A stretch of 64,000 nucleotides of DNA from Providencia rustigianii DSM 4541 (GTDB lineage: Bacteria > Pseudomonadota > Gammaproteobacteria > Enterobacterales > Enterobacteriaceae). Below are positions 1 to 8,686 of the stretch, piece after piece. The notes under the pieces were generated by a model. The model did not search any database. It was not told where the DNA came from and was given only the letters and a program-made list of their open reading frames with translations. Position numbers and translations under genes: made by a program. Numbering within the stretch: the first letter of the stretch is position 1; each line of letters opens with the position of its first letter. Location: positions 650,376 through 714,375 of the forward strand of contig NZ_GG703819.1 of the NCBI RefSeq assembly GCF_000156395.1, written 5' to 3'.

Positions 1-83
1 CAACAATTGATGAAAAACCGGTACTCCTTTATCGTCAACGTTACGATAAAGAAAATCATCATTGGGTGATGAGAGTTGCCTAA
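1..83 (+). CDS. yebV: YebV-like DUF1480 family protein (C-terminal end only)
   Basis: Only the last 26 codons are inside the window; the reading frame is open from the left edge to the TAA at 81-83. The tail reads VLLYRQRYDKENHHWVMRVA, which aligns by memory with the C-terminus of E. coli YebV (VLYR..YD....WIMRLA). YebV is a small cytoplasmic protein of unknown function. In E. coli it lies just upstream of the SdsR sRNA and yebY, and the same order is seen here, which supports the call. Too little is present to say more. Confidence 0.7.
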   Translation, partial: TIDEKPVLLYRQRYDKENHHWVMRVA

Positions 84-163
84 TGAAGCTGATGTTTGCT
101 CGTGTAATGCAGATGGTAAGCAACGTTGCTCTTGAAGAGATGATTCGATGGGAAATGATATGC

Positions 164-259
164 AAAAAAAGAGGCCTGGTAGATTCCGATTACCGGGCCT
201 TGGGAAATGGCTCTGGCAGAGCCGTGCGCTAAAATTGCCATTGAGACGTAACAAAGTAC
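164..259 (-). ncRNA. sdsR: Small regulatory RNA SdsR (RyeB)
   Basis: Read on the minus strand, the region contains TTTTAGCGCACGGCTCT followed by AGAGCCATTTCCC. These are the two conserved core blocks of enterobacterial SdsR as I remember it, and together they form a small stem-loop. A strong intrinsic terminator follows (stem AGGCC.GGTA / TACC.GGCCT, then seven U at 170-164). The location between yebV and yebY matches E. coli. SdsR is a sigma-S-dependent, Hfq-bound sRNA that represses outer-membrane and other targets in stationary phase. The 5' end is an estimate, placed about seven bases below a possible -10 (TAGTAT on the minus strand, 266-271). An antisense partner like RyeA could exist but cannot be told from sequence. 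Confidence 0.85.
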
Positions 260-537
260 AATCTAATACTAGCTTCCAAAGCACGTTCTTACCACTTTAA
301 TTATCAATTTATTTACATATTTTTAACACAAATTATTGTTTGATTCTCTAAAGTTTAGCTCTTTGCATGATAAGTTAAACCGATCCGAACAATCACTAAA
401 ATTGTTCAAAAATCATTCCCTTGATATCACTGACGAAATGCTAGTAGCTTGAAATTATTTAAGTTACAGATTAATACCATCGATTAATCTAATTACAGAT
501 TAAAATTAAAAATATCAGATAAGTATTAAACTATTGT
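260..537. other. AT-rich spacer between sdsR and yebY
   Basis: The right-hand part of this stretch lies downstream of yebY and the left-hand part should carry the sdsR promoter on the minus strand. I see no credible ORF and no strong U-tailed hairpin for yebY. Confidence 0.5.
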
Positions 538-879
538 TTACTCACATAATTTTTGTGCTGCTTGTTTTAATGGTAAGATACGCTCTTCAGTGGTTTTTTT
601 CGAATCTGATGGTGCAAGTAATACATCAATGGGTTGAGCTTGGATCTGTTTTTTTTCCATTAAGTCCTGTGCGATATCGTTCAAAGGGTACTGCATCAAT
701 GTTGATGGATTGATAACTATTAGTGCACCATTACTCCGACACTCCAGCATCACCTCCTCACGCTTTAATGGCCAGTCTGCACCAAACTGTTTTTTACTTA
801 CAGACGTTAATGGCGCAGCAAAAGCTGAACTAACTGTACAGCCGAGTAATAACGAACAAACGATTAATGTGTGTTTCAT
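538..879 (-). CDS. yebY: YebY family periplasmic protein (DUF2511)
   Basis: This is a 113-aa exported protein that matches E. coli YebY along its length (REEVMLECR, INPSTLMQYPLNDIAQ). The start was placed at the internal MKHTL, which begins a clean signal peptide ending AFA at about residue 21 and has AAAGG just upstream. The longer ORF adds eight residues with no signal-like logic. Two cysteines (in LECR and at the C-terminus) are conserved with E. coli and could form a disulfide. It is the last gene of the yobA-yebZ-yebY operon, which links it to periplasmic copper handling. Its biochemical role is not established. Confidence 0.88.
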   Translation of the reverse strand: MKHTLIVCSLLLGCTVSSAFAAPLTSVSKKQFGADWPLKREEVMLECRSNGALIVINPSTLMQYPLNDIAQDLMEKKQIQAQPIDVLLAPSDSKKTTEERILPLKQAAQKLCE

Positions 880-923
880 CAAAATAACCTTTGAATACAA
901 GAAGAAATAGATATTAGCCTAGA

Positions 924-1820
924 CTATATAGGCTGATAAGAGGCAAAAATAGCTACCGCTAAAATAGCCATAGTTCCTAGTAATAATTCGGCCCAACTAT
1001 TCATAATTAAATAGTTTAAGCGGCCTTTACGTTGTAAGTTTGGTACAACTACATAGCGATTAATAAGTGCCAAAAGAACCATTAAGCCAACCAAACTGAT
1101 TTTAAACCATAACCAAGTTTGATATTCCGATGTCATCTGCGTTAATGGCCAGTCAGGTACCAAAAGTACACTATTGACAATACCGGTCACTAAGACGCAA
1201 ATAACAGCAAAATGCCCAACTTGTGAATATCGCTTCATCGTCACCGTAATTTGCTGCTCTAATCCTGATTTTAAGTGTTTTTTACTACGGATAAATTGGA
1301 TACAAATCAAAAATGGCCATAATCCACCAAACCAATAAGCGCCACTGATAAGGTGTATAAACTGATTAACTCGATGGAAAACACCAACACTTCCCTCATA
1401 CATAGCTGCATGCCCAATAAATGCATGAAGCCCTAATATGATAATAGAAAGGAAGAGGATTAAATGAAGTTTTACTTTAATTGAACGAATAAACAACACG
1501 CCGAATAAACCAACAGCACAGATCAATTCCCAACGCCATATATGACCAAAATTAGTCTCAAAAACGTCCTGCCAAATTTCGATATTTAACGCATCATCCC
1601 AGCCATCTCCCATCAAACCTGCTTGGGAAACCATCCAACAAAAAGTACTAATCGTGGTAATAATGGCACTAAATACAATGCCTTTTTTCAAATAGCCACG
1701 AAGTAGATCGCCAAATTGCCCACGGCTGAGCATCACCGCGAATATTGACATGCCACACATCAACATCGCAGCAATAAAATGGACAAAGCGGGTTAAGGTA
1801 TAAAAGGCTTCCAGTGACAT
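924..1820 (-). CDS. yebZ: CopD family copper resistance membrane protein YebZ
   Basis: A 298-residue polytopic inner-membrane protein with about eight hydrophobic helices and conserved His residues near helix ends (RFVHFIAA, HAFIGHAA, FIHLISGAYW), as expected of the CopD family. CopD-type proteins are thought to move copper across the inner membrane together with a periplasmic CopC partner. Here the CopC homologue YobA is encoded immediately upstream, one base away, and YebY follows after about 44 bases. This is the conserved yobA-yebZ-yebY operon. Length matches the E. coli protein (about 290 aa). Confidence 0.9.
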   Translation of the reverse strand: MSLEAFYTLTRFVHFIAAMLMCGMSIFAVMLSRGQFGDLLRGYLKKGIVFSAIITTISTFCWMVSQAGLMGDGWDDALNIEIWQDVFETNFGHIWRWELICAVGLFGVLFIRSIKVKLHLILFLSIIILGLHAFIGHAAMYEGSVGVFHRVNQFIHLISGAYWFGGLWPFLICIQFIRSKKHLKSGLEQQITVTMKRYSQVGHFAVICVLVTGIVNSVLLVPDWPLTQMTSEYQTWLWFKISLVGLMVLLALINRYVVVPNLQRKGRLNYLIMNSWAELLLGTMAILAVAIFASYQPI

Positions 1821-1821
1821 G

Positions 1822-2208
1822 TTACTTCACAGTAAAGCTATAGTTTCCTTTGGTTTTATGACCATCAACAGAAACAACACTCCATTGCACATCATACTTA
1901 CCCGTGCTTAACTTAGTTTCTACTGGGATGATCACGCGCGTATTATTGCTTGGATCTAACGATGCTTTGCCTGTCTTAACCGCTTGGTTATTTGGGCCTA
2001 TTACATTCACTTTAGTGAAGTTAACTTCAATGCCTTCAGAGAAATTTAAAGTGATCGATTCTGGTGCCTGTTCTATTGCCGCACCTTCTGCCGGAAGCTG
2101 ATCTTTTAGATGGGCATGAGCAAAAGCTTGCTGAAGTGACATTCCTAAAAACAGAACCGCGACAGCGCTCAGTTTACGCCAAGAAGACTTTATATGTTTG
2201 ATAGGCAT
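1822..2208 (-). CDS. yobA: CopC family periplasmic copper-binding protein YobA
   Basis: A 128-residue secreted protein. A signal peptide ends at AFA, so the mature protein would begin HAHLKDQ. An N-terminal histidine of this kind is the Cu(II) site of CopC proteins, and the C-terminal SVDGHKTKG supplies the other conserved Asp and His ligands. The fold is a small beta-barrel that binds copper in the periplasm. It is the first gene of the yobA-yebZ-yebY operon. The call is firm at family level. Confidence 0.92.
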   Translation of the reverse strand: MPIKHIKSSWRKLSAVAVLFLGMSLQQAFAHAHLKDQLPAEGAAIEQAPESITLNFSEGIEVNFTKVNVIGPNNQAVKTGKASLDPSNNTRVIIPVETKLSTGKYDVQWSVVSVDGHKTKGNYSFTVK

Positions 2209-2252
2209 AGTAACCCCTTAATTTTCAGGTGAATTTACTTTAAAGACCAATC

Positions 2253-2281
2253 ATTATACGGAAAAATTTCTATTTATCCGC
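2253..2281 (-). promoter_or_regulatory. Candidate yobA promoter
   Basis: A perfect TATAAT on the minus strand (2258-2253) lies 45 bases upstream of the yobA ATG. The matching -35 region (GCGGAT-like) is poor. An imperfect inverted repeat TTGTG...CACAA at 2307-2324 lies just upstream and could be an operator. Confidence 0.4.
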
Positions 2282-2345
2282 TGAAAAAAACGTTTAATTT
2301 CCTAGCTTGTGAGTTTTCACACAAAATGCGAATAAAACTCACTCT

Positions 2346-2384
2346 CAAAAAATAAAGCTCCATTCATTACTGATATGGAGCTTT
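2346..2384 (-). terminator. Intrinsic terminator of ftnA
   Basis: On the minus strand a 10-bp stem (AAAGCTCCAT / ATGGAGCTTT) is followed by a U-rich run. It lies 22 bases past the ftnA stop. Confidence 0.85.
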
Positions 2385-2405
2385 ATATTTAAAATCATCA
2401 TTAAA

Positions 2406-2909
2406 TTAAATATGAGAAGCTGTCGCCATTCCTTTCAGCTCTTTATCTAACAAGAATAAAGATTTACCTGATTCGCCGACCATTCCCAATTTATCCAGAA
2501 CAGATTTAAACAGTTTTTCTTCTTCATGCTGTTCTGAAACATACCATTGCAGGAAGTTGAATGTTGAATAGTCTTGAGTCGTCATCGCTAAATGAGCAAG
2601 TTTGTTAATTTCAGAAGTAATTAATTGTTCATGTTCATAAGTTTGGCTAAAAACATCAGCAATAGATTTAAAATCTTCCGGTGGTGCAGAAATCTGGCCT
2701 AAACGAGGTAATGCACCAGTATCGCTAAGATAATTAAATAAACGCTGCATGTGTTCCATTTCTTCTTGTGAGTGTGCTTTCAAAAATGCTGCCGCACCTT
2801 CATAGCCTTTATCACTACACCATGCACTCATCTGTAAATATAAATTCGCAGAGAAAAACTCAAGATTCAATTGTTTATTTAACGCGTCAATCATGTCAGC
2901 TTTTAACAT
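2406..2909 (-). CDS. ftnA: Non-heme bacterial ferritin
   Basis: A 167-residue ferritin subunit; 24 subunits form the iron storage shell in the cytoplasm. The ferroxidase-centre residues are visible: Glu17, Glu49, Glu50 and His53, plus a later glutamate-rich helix (SEQHEEEK). Length agrees with E. coli FtnA (165 aa). SD AAGG precedes the ATG. It is a single-gene unit, divergent from holE and ending in its own terminator. In E. coli ftnA is not next to yobA or holE, so this placement is a local rearrangement. Fur activates ftnA in E. coli; whether that holds here is open. Confidence 0.95.
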   Translation of the reverse strand: MLKADMIDALNKQLNLEFFSANLYLQMSAWCSDKGYEGAAAFLKAHSQEEMEHMQRLFNYLSDTGALPRLGQISAPPEDFKSIADVFSQTYEHEQLITSEINKLAHLAMTTQDYSTFNFLQWYVSEQHEEEKLFKSVLDKLGMVGESGKSLFLLDKELKGMATASHI

Positions 2910-3002
2910 ATTTTTACCTTATTAATGATTTATTCATGAGGTTATTTAAGCACAGTAACATAATAAATGACTTAGGAAAACATACCTGAAACAAAAATTA
3001 AT

Positions 3003-3019
3003 TTATTGATAATCAATAA
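3003..3019. promoter_or_regulatory. Inverted repeat in the ftnA-holE divergent region
   Basis: TTATTGA-taa-TCAATAA is a perfect 7-bp inverted repeat about 95 bases upstream of the ftnA start. It resembles a loose Fur-type site (it contains GATAATCA) but is well short of the consensus. Confidence 0.3.
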
Positions 3020-3203
3020 TATTTTGTAAAAATAACGCGAATCACTCTTATTTATCTTTGATATAAAGATTCAAGATCAATTAAAGCCAATTAATCCCAT
3101 TTCAGATTTTTTGATAAGAATATTTAAAGGTTAAATCCATCAAGATTTTTTTAGTCGCAGTTGCTACAATTCAACTTATTGATATTAACCGTTAGGATTT
3201 GAA

Positions 3204-3434
3204 ATGAGTTACAATCTTGCCTCGCTACCTAAAGACGAGATGGACAAAATCAACATCGATTTGCTTGCTTCCGGCGTCGCATTCAAAGAACGTTATAATA
3301 TTCCTATTATTCCAGAAGTGGTTGAACGGGAGCAACCTGAACATCTCAGGGAGTATTTTAGAGAACGATTAGTACACTATCGTAAACTATCTATGAACTT
3401 CGCTCGACTACCTTATGAGCCAAAAAGTCGCTAG
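3204..3434 (+). CDS. holE: DNA polymerase III theta subunit
   Basis: A 76-residue protein that aligns without gaps with E. coli HolE ([35 protein letters not shown]). Theta binds the epsilon proofreading subunit in the Pol III core and stabilises it. Length is identical to E. coli. The gene is monocistronic, with a good SD (TTAGGATTTGAA) and a terminator-like hairpin about 40 bases after the stop. Confidence 0.95.
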   Translation: MSYNLASLPKDEMDKINIDLLASGVAFKERYNIPIIPEVVEREQPEHLREYFRERLVHYRKLSMNFARLPYEPKSR

Positions 3435-3475
3435 CTAACTAATAGATTGATAACCTTATTTTATATTGATAGACG

Positions 3476-3501
3476 AAAAAGGAGAATTATCTTCTCCTTT
3501 T
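3476..3501. terminator. Bidirectional terminator between holE and yebF
   Basis: AAAAGGAGA / TCTCCTTTT hairpin with A-run on the left and T-run on the right, so it can end both the rightward holE transcript and the leftward yebF transcript. Confidence 0.75.
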
Positions 3502-3529
3502 AAAATGCTATAAAACTTAAATGTTACTA

Positions 3530-3895
3530 TTATTTACTGGTGTTATAAGTCACTGTATTATTTTTACAATTTACTGCAACACGGTAATGGAGATCAGATT
3601 TTGAACCTCTGACAACCAGGGGGACAATATAGCCATCATCCGTTTTGGTCACTTCACTATCATTGACCCAAGCTACTGCTTTTTTACCGACCGCAGCCTT
3701 CTCTTCTGTCCAACGCGGTAAACGGTTATTCATAAAATCACTTTTTACTTGCGCGGCAACTTGCGGCTCAGTTAAATTTCCACAGCTAACAAATGGAGCC
3801 GCTTTACCTTCGTCCGTGTTAACACTGAATGCAAAAGAACTAAATACTAAAGCGCAACTTCCTAAAACTACTGCCATCTTTTTATTAACACTCAT
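3530..3895 (-). CDS. yebF: YebF family secreted protein
   Basis: A 121-residue protein with a signal peptide (MSVNKKMAVVLGSCALVFS..., cleavage near AFS) and the YebF core (AAQVKSDFMNNRLPRW, VAWVND, VPLVVRGSKSDLHYRVAVNC). Two cysteines, in the mature N-terminal part and near the end, match the YebF/Cmi disulfide. E. coli YebF is exported to the periplasm and then reaches the medium through porins; its function is unknown. The fold is shared with the colicin M immunity protein. The start has a strong GGAGG SD. It is monocistronic. Confidence 0.88.
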   Translation of the reverse strand: MSVNKKMAVVLGSCALVFSSFAFSVNTDEGKAAPFVSCGNLTEPQVAAQVKSDFMNNRLPRWTEEKAAVGKKAVAWVNDSEVTKTDDGYIVPLVVRGSKSDLHYRVAVNCKNNTVTYNTSK

Positions 3896-4082
3896 ACCAT
3901 CCTCCGGTGCCTATTCGATGTAGGCTAAATTTAGATCCGTTTTAGTTGCCATAACTGAAATATATCGATTAATACTGCAACTTTGAGTTTAGTTACAAAA
4001 TAATACTTATCAGCAAAATGACTTAACTAATACTAAATTTATCAGAATTACATTTGAATGTTAATAGTATGTTTATGTTTTA

Positions 4083-4262
4083 TTAATTTTCGTCATCGAA
4101 ACGCGCAATAATTTGCTCTTTACCTTGATGTTTTTCTCTAATTTCTTGTGCTACCAATGCGATTGCTTGTCCACTGCTCATACCTTCAGACATTAGCTGA
4201 TGAATTTTCTCAACCGCTTCTTGTTGTTCTTCATGGGAAAGTGCTGGCATACCAGAAAACAT
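4083..4262 (-). CDS. yoaH: YoaH family small protein (UPF0181)
   Basis: A 59-codon ORF that is too short to be listed by length-limited gene finders. It translates as [20 protein letters not shown]..., then [16 protein letters not shown], ending IIARFDDEN. This matches E. coli YoaH (also 59 aa) over the whole length. An AGAGG SD lies six bases before the ATG. In E. coli yoaH is likewise divergent from pabB. Function unknown; cytoplasmic, acidic. Confidence 0.93.
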   Translation of the reverse strand: MFSGMPALSHEEQQEAVEKIHQLMSEGMSSGQAIALVAQEIREKHQGKEQIIARFDDEN

Positions 4263-4402
4263 AATTAACCTCTTTTAGTCATTGACTCATTTTTATACAT
4301 TAAGATTTTTCGGTAAATTTTAACAGCTCTTACCTTAATAAGGTAAGATTATATGGTAATCTGGCATTATTCACTTGAAGAACTCTATTTTTACTTATTG
4401 AT

Positions 4403-5782
4403 ATGATTATTAATAAAATACAATTACCTTACTGCCCTGATGCAGCCTTAAACTATTTTGCCCCTCTTGCACACCAGCCATGGGCAATGTTGCTTCATTC
4501 TGGCAACGCTGAACATTCACATAACCGATACGATATAATTGTTGCAGACCCTATTGCAACGCTGTTAACTCGTGATCTAAACACTGTGATTCAAGAATTA
4601 GGCCAACAAGAGCAAGTATCGCAGCAAGATCCTTTTGCTTTACTACAACAACTTATAGATAAATACAAAACTACCGAATTAACCGATAATTCTCTGCCTT
4701 TTAATGGTGGGGCTATGGGAATTTGGAGTTATGATTTAGGTCGTCGAATTGAAAAACTTCCTGCGATAGCAACATCTGAACTGCAATTTCCTGATATGGC
4801 CGTTGGTATATATTTATGGGCATTAATTGTCGACCACCAAGCCCAAACCGTGACATTATTCAGCTATGATGATGTTGAACAACGTCTAGCGTGGCTACAA
4901 TCACAAAAAATACCGCGGAAAAATCAATTTGAGCTAACGTCTTCGTGGAATTCCAACATGACTGAAGCCCTATATCATGAAAATATCGCCCATATTCATC
5001 AATATCTCCGTGATGGCGATTGTTATCAAATCAATCTAGCACAGCGGTTTAAAGCTAAATATAAAGGAAATGAGTGGAATGCCTTTTTAACGCTTAATCA
5101 AAGCAACCGTGCACCATTTTCCTCTTTTATTCGCTTACCCGAAAATACCATCATCAGTGTTTCTCCTGAACGCTTTATTTTATTGGATAAAGGTGAAATT
5201 CAGACTCGCCCAATTAAAGGGACCTTGCCACGTTTGGACGATCCTGAAGAAGATAAAATTCAAGCAGAAAAACTGGCCAATTCGCCTAAAGATCGTGCCG
5301 AAAACTTGATGATTGTCGACTTATTACGTAACGATATTGGGCGCGTTGCAAAACCTGGCACAGTGAAAGTTCCTGAGCTATTTAAAGTTGAGCAATTCCC
5401 TGCTGTACATCATTTAGTCAGTACCATTACAGCAACATTAGCTGAACAATACTGTGCAACCGATTTGCTTCGTGCCTGTTTCCCAGGAGGCTCAATCACA
5501 GGAGCACCAAAAATACGCGCGATGCAAATCATTGAAGAGCTGGAGCCTCATCGCCGACATGGATATTGTGGTGCAATAGGCTATATTAGTTTCAATGGGA
5601 ATATGGATACCAATATCACAATCCGCACCCTACTGACTTATAAAAAGCAGATTTATTGCTGGGCAGGCGGTGGAATTGTTGCAGATAGTCAAGCAGATAA
5701 AGAGTATCAAGAGACGTTTGATAAATTACGCCTGATTTTACCAAAACTAGGAAAAATGGATAACGATGACCGAACTGAATAG
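4403..5782 (+). CDS. pabB: Aminodeoxychorismate synthase component I
   Basis: A 459-residue chorismate-utilising enzyme. With PabA it converts chorismate and glutamine to 4-amino-4-deoxychorismate for folate synthesis. The C-terminal chorismate-binding domain has the PIKGT motif; Lys272 corresponds to the nucleophilic lysine of E. coli PabB, which separates it from anthranilate synthase. The motifs MIVDLLRND and PGGSITGAPK are intact. Length fits (E. coli 453). The upstream SD is weak. The 3' end overlaps nudL by 17 bases, so the two are probably translated together. Confidence 0.95.
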   Translation: MIINKIQLPYCPDAALNYFAPLAHQPWAMLLHSGNAEHSHNRYDIIVADPIATLLTRDLNTVIQELGQQEQVSQQDPFALLQQLIDKYKTTELTDNSLPFNGGAMGIWSYDLGRRIEKLPAIATSELQFPDMAVGIYLWALIVDHQAQTVTLFSYDDVEQRLAWLQSQKIPRKNQFELTSSWNSNMTEALYHENIAHIHQYLRDGDCYQINLAQRFKAKYKGNEWNAFLTLNQSNRAPFSSFIRLPENTIISVSPERFILLDKGEIQTRPIKGTLPRLDDPEEDKIQAEKLANSPKDRAENLMIVDLLRNDIGRVAKPGTVKVPELFKVEQFPAVHHLVSTITATLAEQYCATDLLRACFPGGSITGAPKIRAMQIIEELEPHRRHGYCGAIGYISFNGNMDTNITIRTLLTYKKQIYCWAGGGIVADSQADKEYQETFDKLRLILPKLGKMDNDDRTE

Positions 5783-6326
5783 CTTTATTAGTCGTTTTCA
5801 GTTTACATTACCTCAGTCCCGTCAACCCGCTACTAAGGCGGGTAAAGCGGCGGCAGTCCTATTGCCAATAATTGATAAACCCAATCCAACCTTATTACTC
5901 ACACAGCGTTCTCCGCTTTTACGTTCCCATGCAGGCCAAGTAGCATTTCCGGGAGGTTCTCGCGATCCAGAAGATAAAACATTAATTGCAACAGCATTGC
6001 GGGAAGCATACGAAGAAGTCGCCATTCCACCTGAAAAAGTGCAAGTATTAGGTCAACTCACGCCATTAAGCAGTATTGGGGGTTATCAAGTCACGCCAAT
6101 TATTGGTTTAGTCCCCGATAATATTCATTACCATGCGAACCCCAGTGAGGTTTCATCAATTTTCGAGATCCCGCTATTTGATGCACTTGCTCTTCATAAA
6201 CATAAATATGTTGATATCAAACGTACTGGTCGAGAAAATCGCGTTTTTTTCTATTGGTATAACAATTACTTAGTCTGGGGACTGACTGCATCTATTCTTC
6301 ATCAACTAGCATTACAATTGGACTAA
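5766..6326 (+). CDS. nudL: Nudix hydrolase NudL, CoA pyrophosphatase-like
   Basis: A 186-residue Nudix protein. The family block LLLTQRSPLLRSHAGQVAFPGG runs directly into the Nudix box (residues 63-86) with the ALREAYEEV core. The block before the box is characteristic of the YeaB/NudL CoA-hydrolase branch. Such enzymes cleave CoA or acyl-CoA pyrophosphate bonds in vitro; the substrate of NudL itself is not certain. The start lies inside the end of pabB, as in E. coli (pabB-yeaB-sdaA order). No terminator is obvious after it. Confidence 0.9.
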   Translation: MTELNSFISRFQFTLPQSRQPATKAGKAAAVLLPIIDKPNPTLLLTQRSPLLRSHAGQVAFPGGSRDPEDKTLIATALREAYEEVAIPPEKVQVLGQLTPLSSIGGYQVTPIIGLVPDNIHYHANPSEVSSIFEIPLFDALALHKHKYVDIKRTGRENRVFFYWYNNYLVWGLTASILHQLALQLD

Positions 6327-6620
6327 TTTATGAAGATCCCCCATCGATAGTGTAATATTTTTAAAATACGTAATATTCAGTAGAATAAGCCAAGCAATTT
6401 TCCAATTATCGATTATCTTCAACAGAGAATAGTTCTTTTCTTAAATCACTTTGTGAGACTCTGAAATACAATTAGTGCTATTTCTGAGCAATACACCTTA
6501 TGTAACTACCTTATTTTAAAAAATACTTTAAACTTACTGGTTAACACTACGAAATAACAGTAAAGTAGCGCCCTTTAAAATAAATCACTATATCTACATC
6601 TTTTCTTTAAGGAGTCCTGC

Positions 6621-7985
6621 GTGATAAGCGTTTTCGACATGTTTAAAGTGGGCATTGGCCCTTCAAGCTCTCATACAGTCGGACCAATGAAGGCTGGGAA
6701 AGAATTTGTCGATGATTTGGTCAATAAACAATTATTACCAACCGTCACTCGTGTTGCCGTTGACGTTTATGGCTCTTTATCCTTAACAGGTAAAGGTCAC
6801 CATACCGATATCGCCATTATTATGGGGCTTGCGGGTAACCTGCCAGCCACTGTTGACATCGAATCTATTCCATCCTTTATCAAGAATGTGGAAGAAACCG
6901 AGAAGCTACCATTAGCAAATGGTACGCATATTGTTGACTTCCCTAAAGAGGGTGGCATGAATTTCCGTCAGGATAACCTACCGTTACATGAAAATGGTAT
7001 GACTATCCATGCCTTCGCAGGTGACAAGGAAATTTATACCAAAACTTACTACTCTATCGGCGGTGGTTTTATCGTTGATGAAGAGCATTTTGGTCAAACT
7101 GCAACAGATAGCAAACCAGTTTCTTATCCATTTAACTCTGCTGAAGAGTTATTACTAAAATGCAAAGAATCCGGCTTATCAATCTCAAGCCTCATGATGA
7201 AAAATGAGCTAGATCTGCACACTCGTGACGAAGTCTATGCTTACTTTGCTGACGTATGGCACACCATGCAAGCTTGTATTGAACGCGGTTTAAATACTGA
7301 AGGCGTGTTACCCGGTCCACTACGTGTACCTCGCCGTGCCCCAGCACTTAATCGCTTAGTCACATCATCCAGCAAACTCTCCAACGACCCAATGAACGTG
7401 ATTGACTTGATCAATATGTATGCATTAGCGGTCAATGAAGAGAATGCCGCAGGTGGACGAGTTGTAACAGCACCAACAAACGGAGCTTGTGGTATCGTTC
7501 CTGCCGTATTGGCGTACTACAACCATTGTGTTGAACCTGTAACCCCTGAACTTTACCTGCGCTATTTCTTAGCATCTGGTGCAATTGGCATTTTATATAA
7601 AATGAATGCCTCGATTTCAGGTGCTGAAGTAGGTTGCCAAGGTGAAGTTGGTGTAGCTTGTTCAATGGCTGCGGCAGGTTTGACTGAGTTATTTGGTGGA
7701 AGCCCTGAGCAAGTCTGTATTGCCGCTGAAATCGGCATGGAACATAACTTAGGTCTTACCTGTGACCCTGTAGCTGGACAAGTCCAAGTTCCTTGTATTG
7801 AACGTAATGCTATTGCTTCTGTGAAAGCCATCAATGCGGCACGTATGGCGCTTCGTCGAACCAGTGAACCTCGTGTATCTCTTGATAAAGTTATTGAGAC
7901 CATGTATGAGACAGGCAAAGACATGAATGCTAAATACCGTGAAACTTCTCGCGGTGGCTTAGCAATTAAAGTCCAATGTGATTAA
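6621..7985 (+). CDS. sdaA: L-serine dehydratase, single-chain [4Fe-4S] type
   Basis: A 454-residue enzyme that deaminates L-serine to pyruvate and ammonia using an oxygen-labile iron-sulfur cluster. Cysteines 339, 381 and 392 (in GCQGEVG, GLTCDPVAG and VPCIERNA) have the spacing of the cluster ligands known from this family. The N-terminal signature SVFDMFKVGIGPSSSHTVGPM is intact. Translation starts at GTG behind AAGGAGT. The gene follows pabB-nudL as in E. coli but has its own 294-base upstream region and its own terminator. Confidence 0.96.
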   Translation: MISVFDMFKVGIGPSSSHTVGPMKAGKEFVDDLVNKQLLPTVTRVAVDVYGSLSLTGKGHHTDIAIIMGLAGNLPATVDIESIPSFIKNVEETEKLPLANGTHIVDFPKEGGMNFRQDNLPLHENGMTIHAFAGDKEIYTKTYYSIGGGFIVDEEHFGQTATDSKPVSYPFNSAEELLLKCKESGLSISSLMMKNELDLHTRDEVYAYFADVWHTMQACIERGLNTEGVLPGPLRVPRRAPALNRLVTSSSKLSNDPMNVIDLINMYALAVNEENAAGGRVVTAPTNGACGIVPAVLAYYNHCVEPVTPELYLRYFLASGAIGILYKMNASISGAEVGCQGEVGVACSMAAAGLTELFGGSPEQVCIAAEIGMEHNLGLTCDPVAGQVQVPCIERNAIASVKAINAARMALRRTSEPRVSLDKVIETMYETGKDMNAKYRETSRGGLAIKVQCD

Positions 7986-8015
7986 TTAGTTCTGAATATC
8001 TAGCCGTTCCCTTAG

Positions 8016-8061
8016 AGCCCTTTCACTTACCAATATGCGGTGTGAAAGGGTTTTATTTTTT
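8016..8061 (+). terminator. Intrinsic terminator of sdaA
   Basis: Stem CCCTTTCAC / GTGAAAGGG (8018-8050) followed by TTTTATTTTTTT. Confidence 0.9.
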
Positions 8062-8686
8062 TATCATAATGTTCTCTTTTCCCTCATACTTATTAAATTA
8101 TTTAAAATAAGTTATTTATTGGCATATACGCTCTATTTTCGATGATTTACATTTAACAGCTTTGCTCGTTTCAGCTTTCGATTTTTATCGTTTATGGTCG
8201 TTTTATCAACGCTATCTTTATTGATTTTTCATATCTTTTTATTCTCTTTCTCTCACTATTTATTGCTATAAATTCTATTCCCTCCATCAAAAATCGCTTA
8301 TTTTTCATCCCACACACTAATTTGAATATAAAACGCCCACCTTTTCTGTTACCGATAACAGAGCTTATATCCATTATTTTATTATTTTTTAGATTATAAT
8401 TTTAATAATATCGCAAAGAAAAAAATTAAAGATTTATTTATCGGTAATATTTGGATCTATTTTTATTTTTCTGACGCGAAACAAGTTTTTTAGATTAATC
8501 CTAATGTTATGATCACTCAGTCAATCCGCTAATAATTGTACTTATTAAATTATTAGCTAACCACTTAGTTTGAATTTATTCAGCTACTATTATGGTGCAG
8601 GGAAACTAATACAGAGGAATCCAAGTTTTAAGCTTCAATACAATCCGCAAATTACGTTTCGATTTATCTGTTAAGAGGGAAAAATA
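8062..8686. other. Long non-coding leader/promoter region of manXYZ
   Basis: About 625 AT-rich bases lie between the sdaA terminator and manX. The one 60-codon ORF in it (minus strand) lacks an SD and has no recognisable product. At 8461-8483 the sequence ATTTTTCTGACGCGAAACAA vaguely resembles the AT-flanked GCG core of NagC/Mlc operators, the known repressors of manXYZ in E. coli. No clear CRP site was found. Confidence 0.35.

Noticed and set aside
2307..2324. TTGTGAGTTTTCACACAA as a CRP site before yobA
   Set aside because: The half-sites TGTGA and TCACA are four bases apart, not six, so it does not fit CRP; kept only as an unexplained inverted repeat.
7241..7924. Three overlapping minus-strand ORFs (64, 77 and 120 codons) opposite sdaA
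   Set aside because: They lie wholly within a well-conserved sdaA frame, have no SD, and their translations are low-complexity shadows.
8192..8374. 60-codon minus-strand ORF in the manX leader
   Set aside because: No SD, no signal or known motif, and a very AT-driven Lys/Ile/Arg composition.
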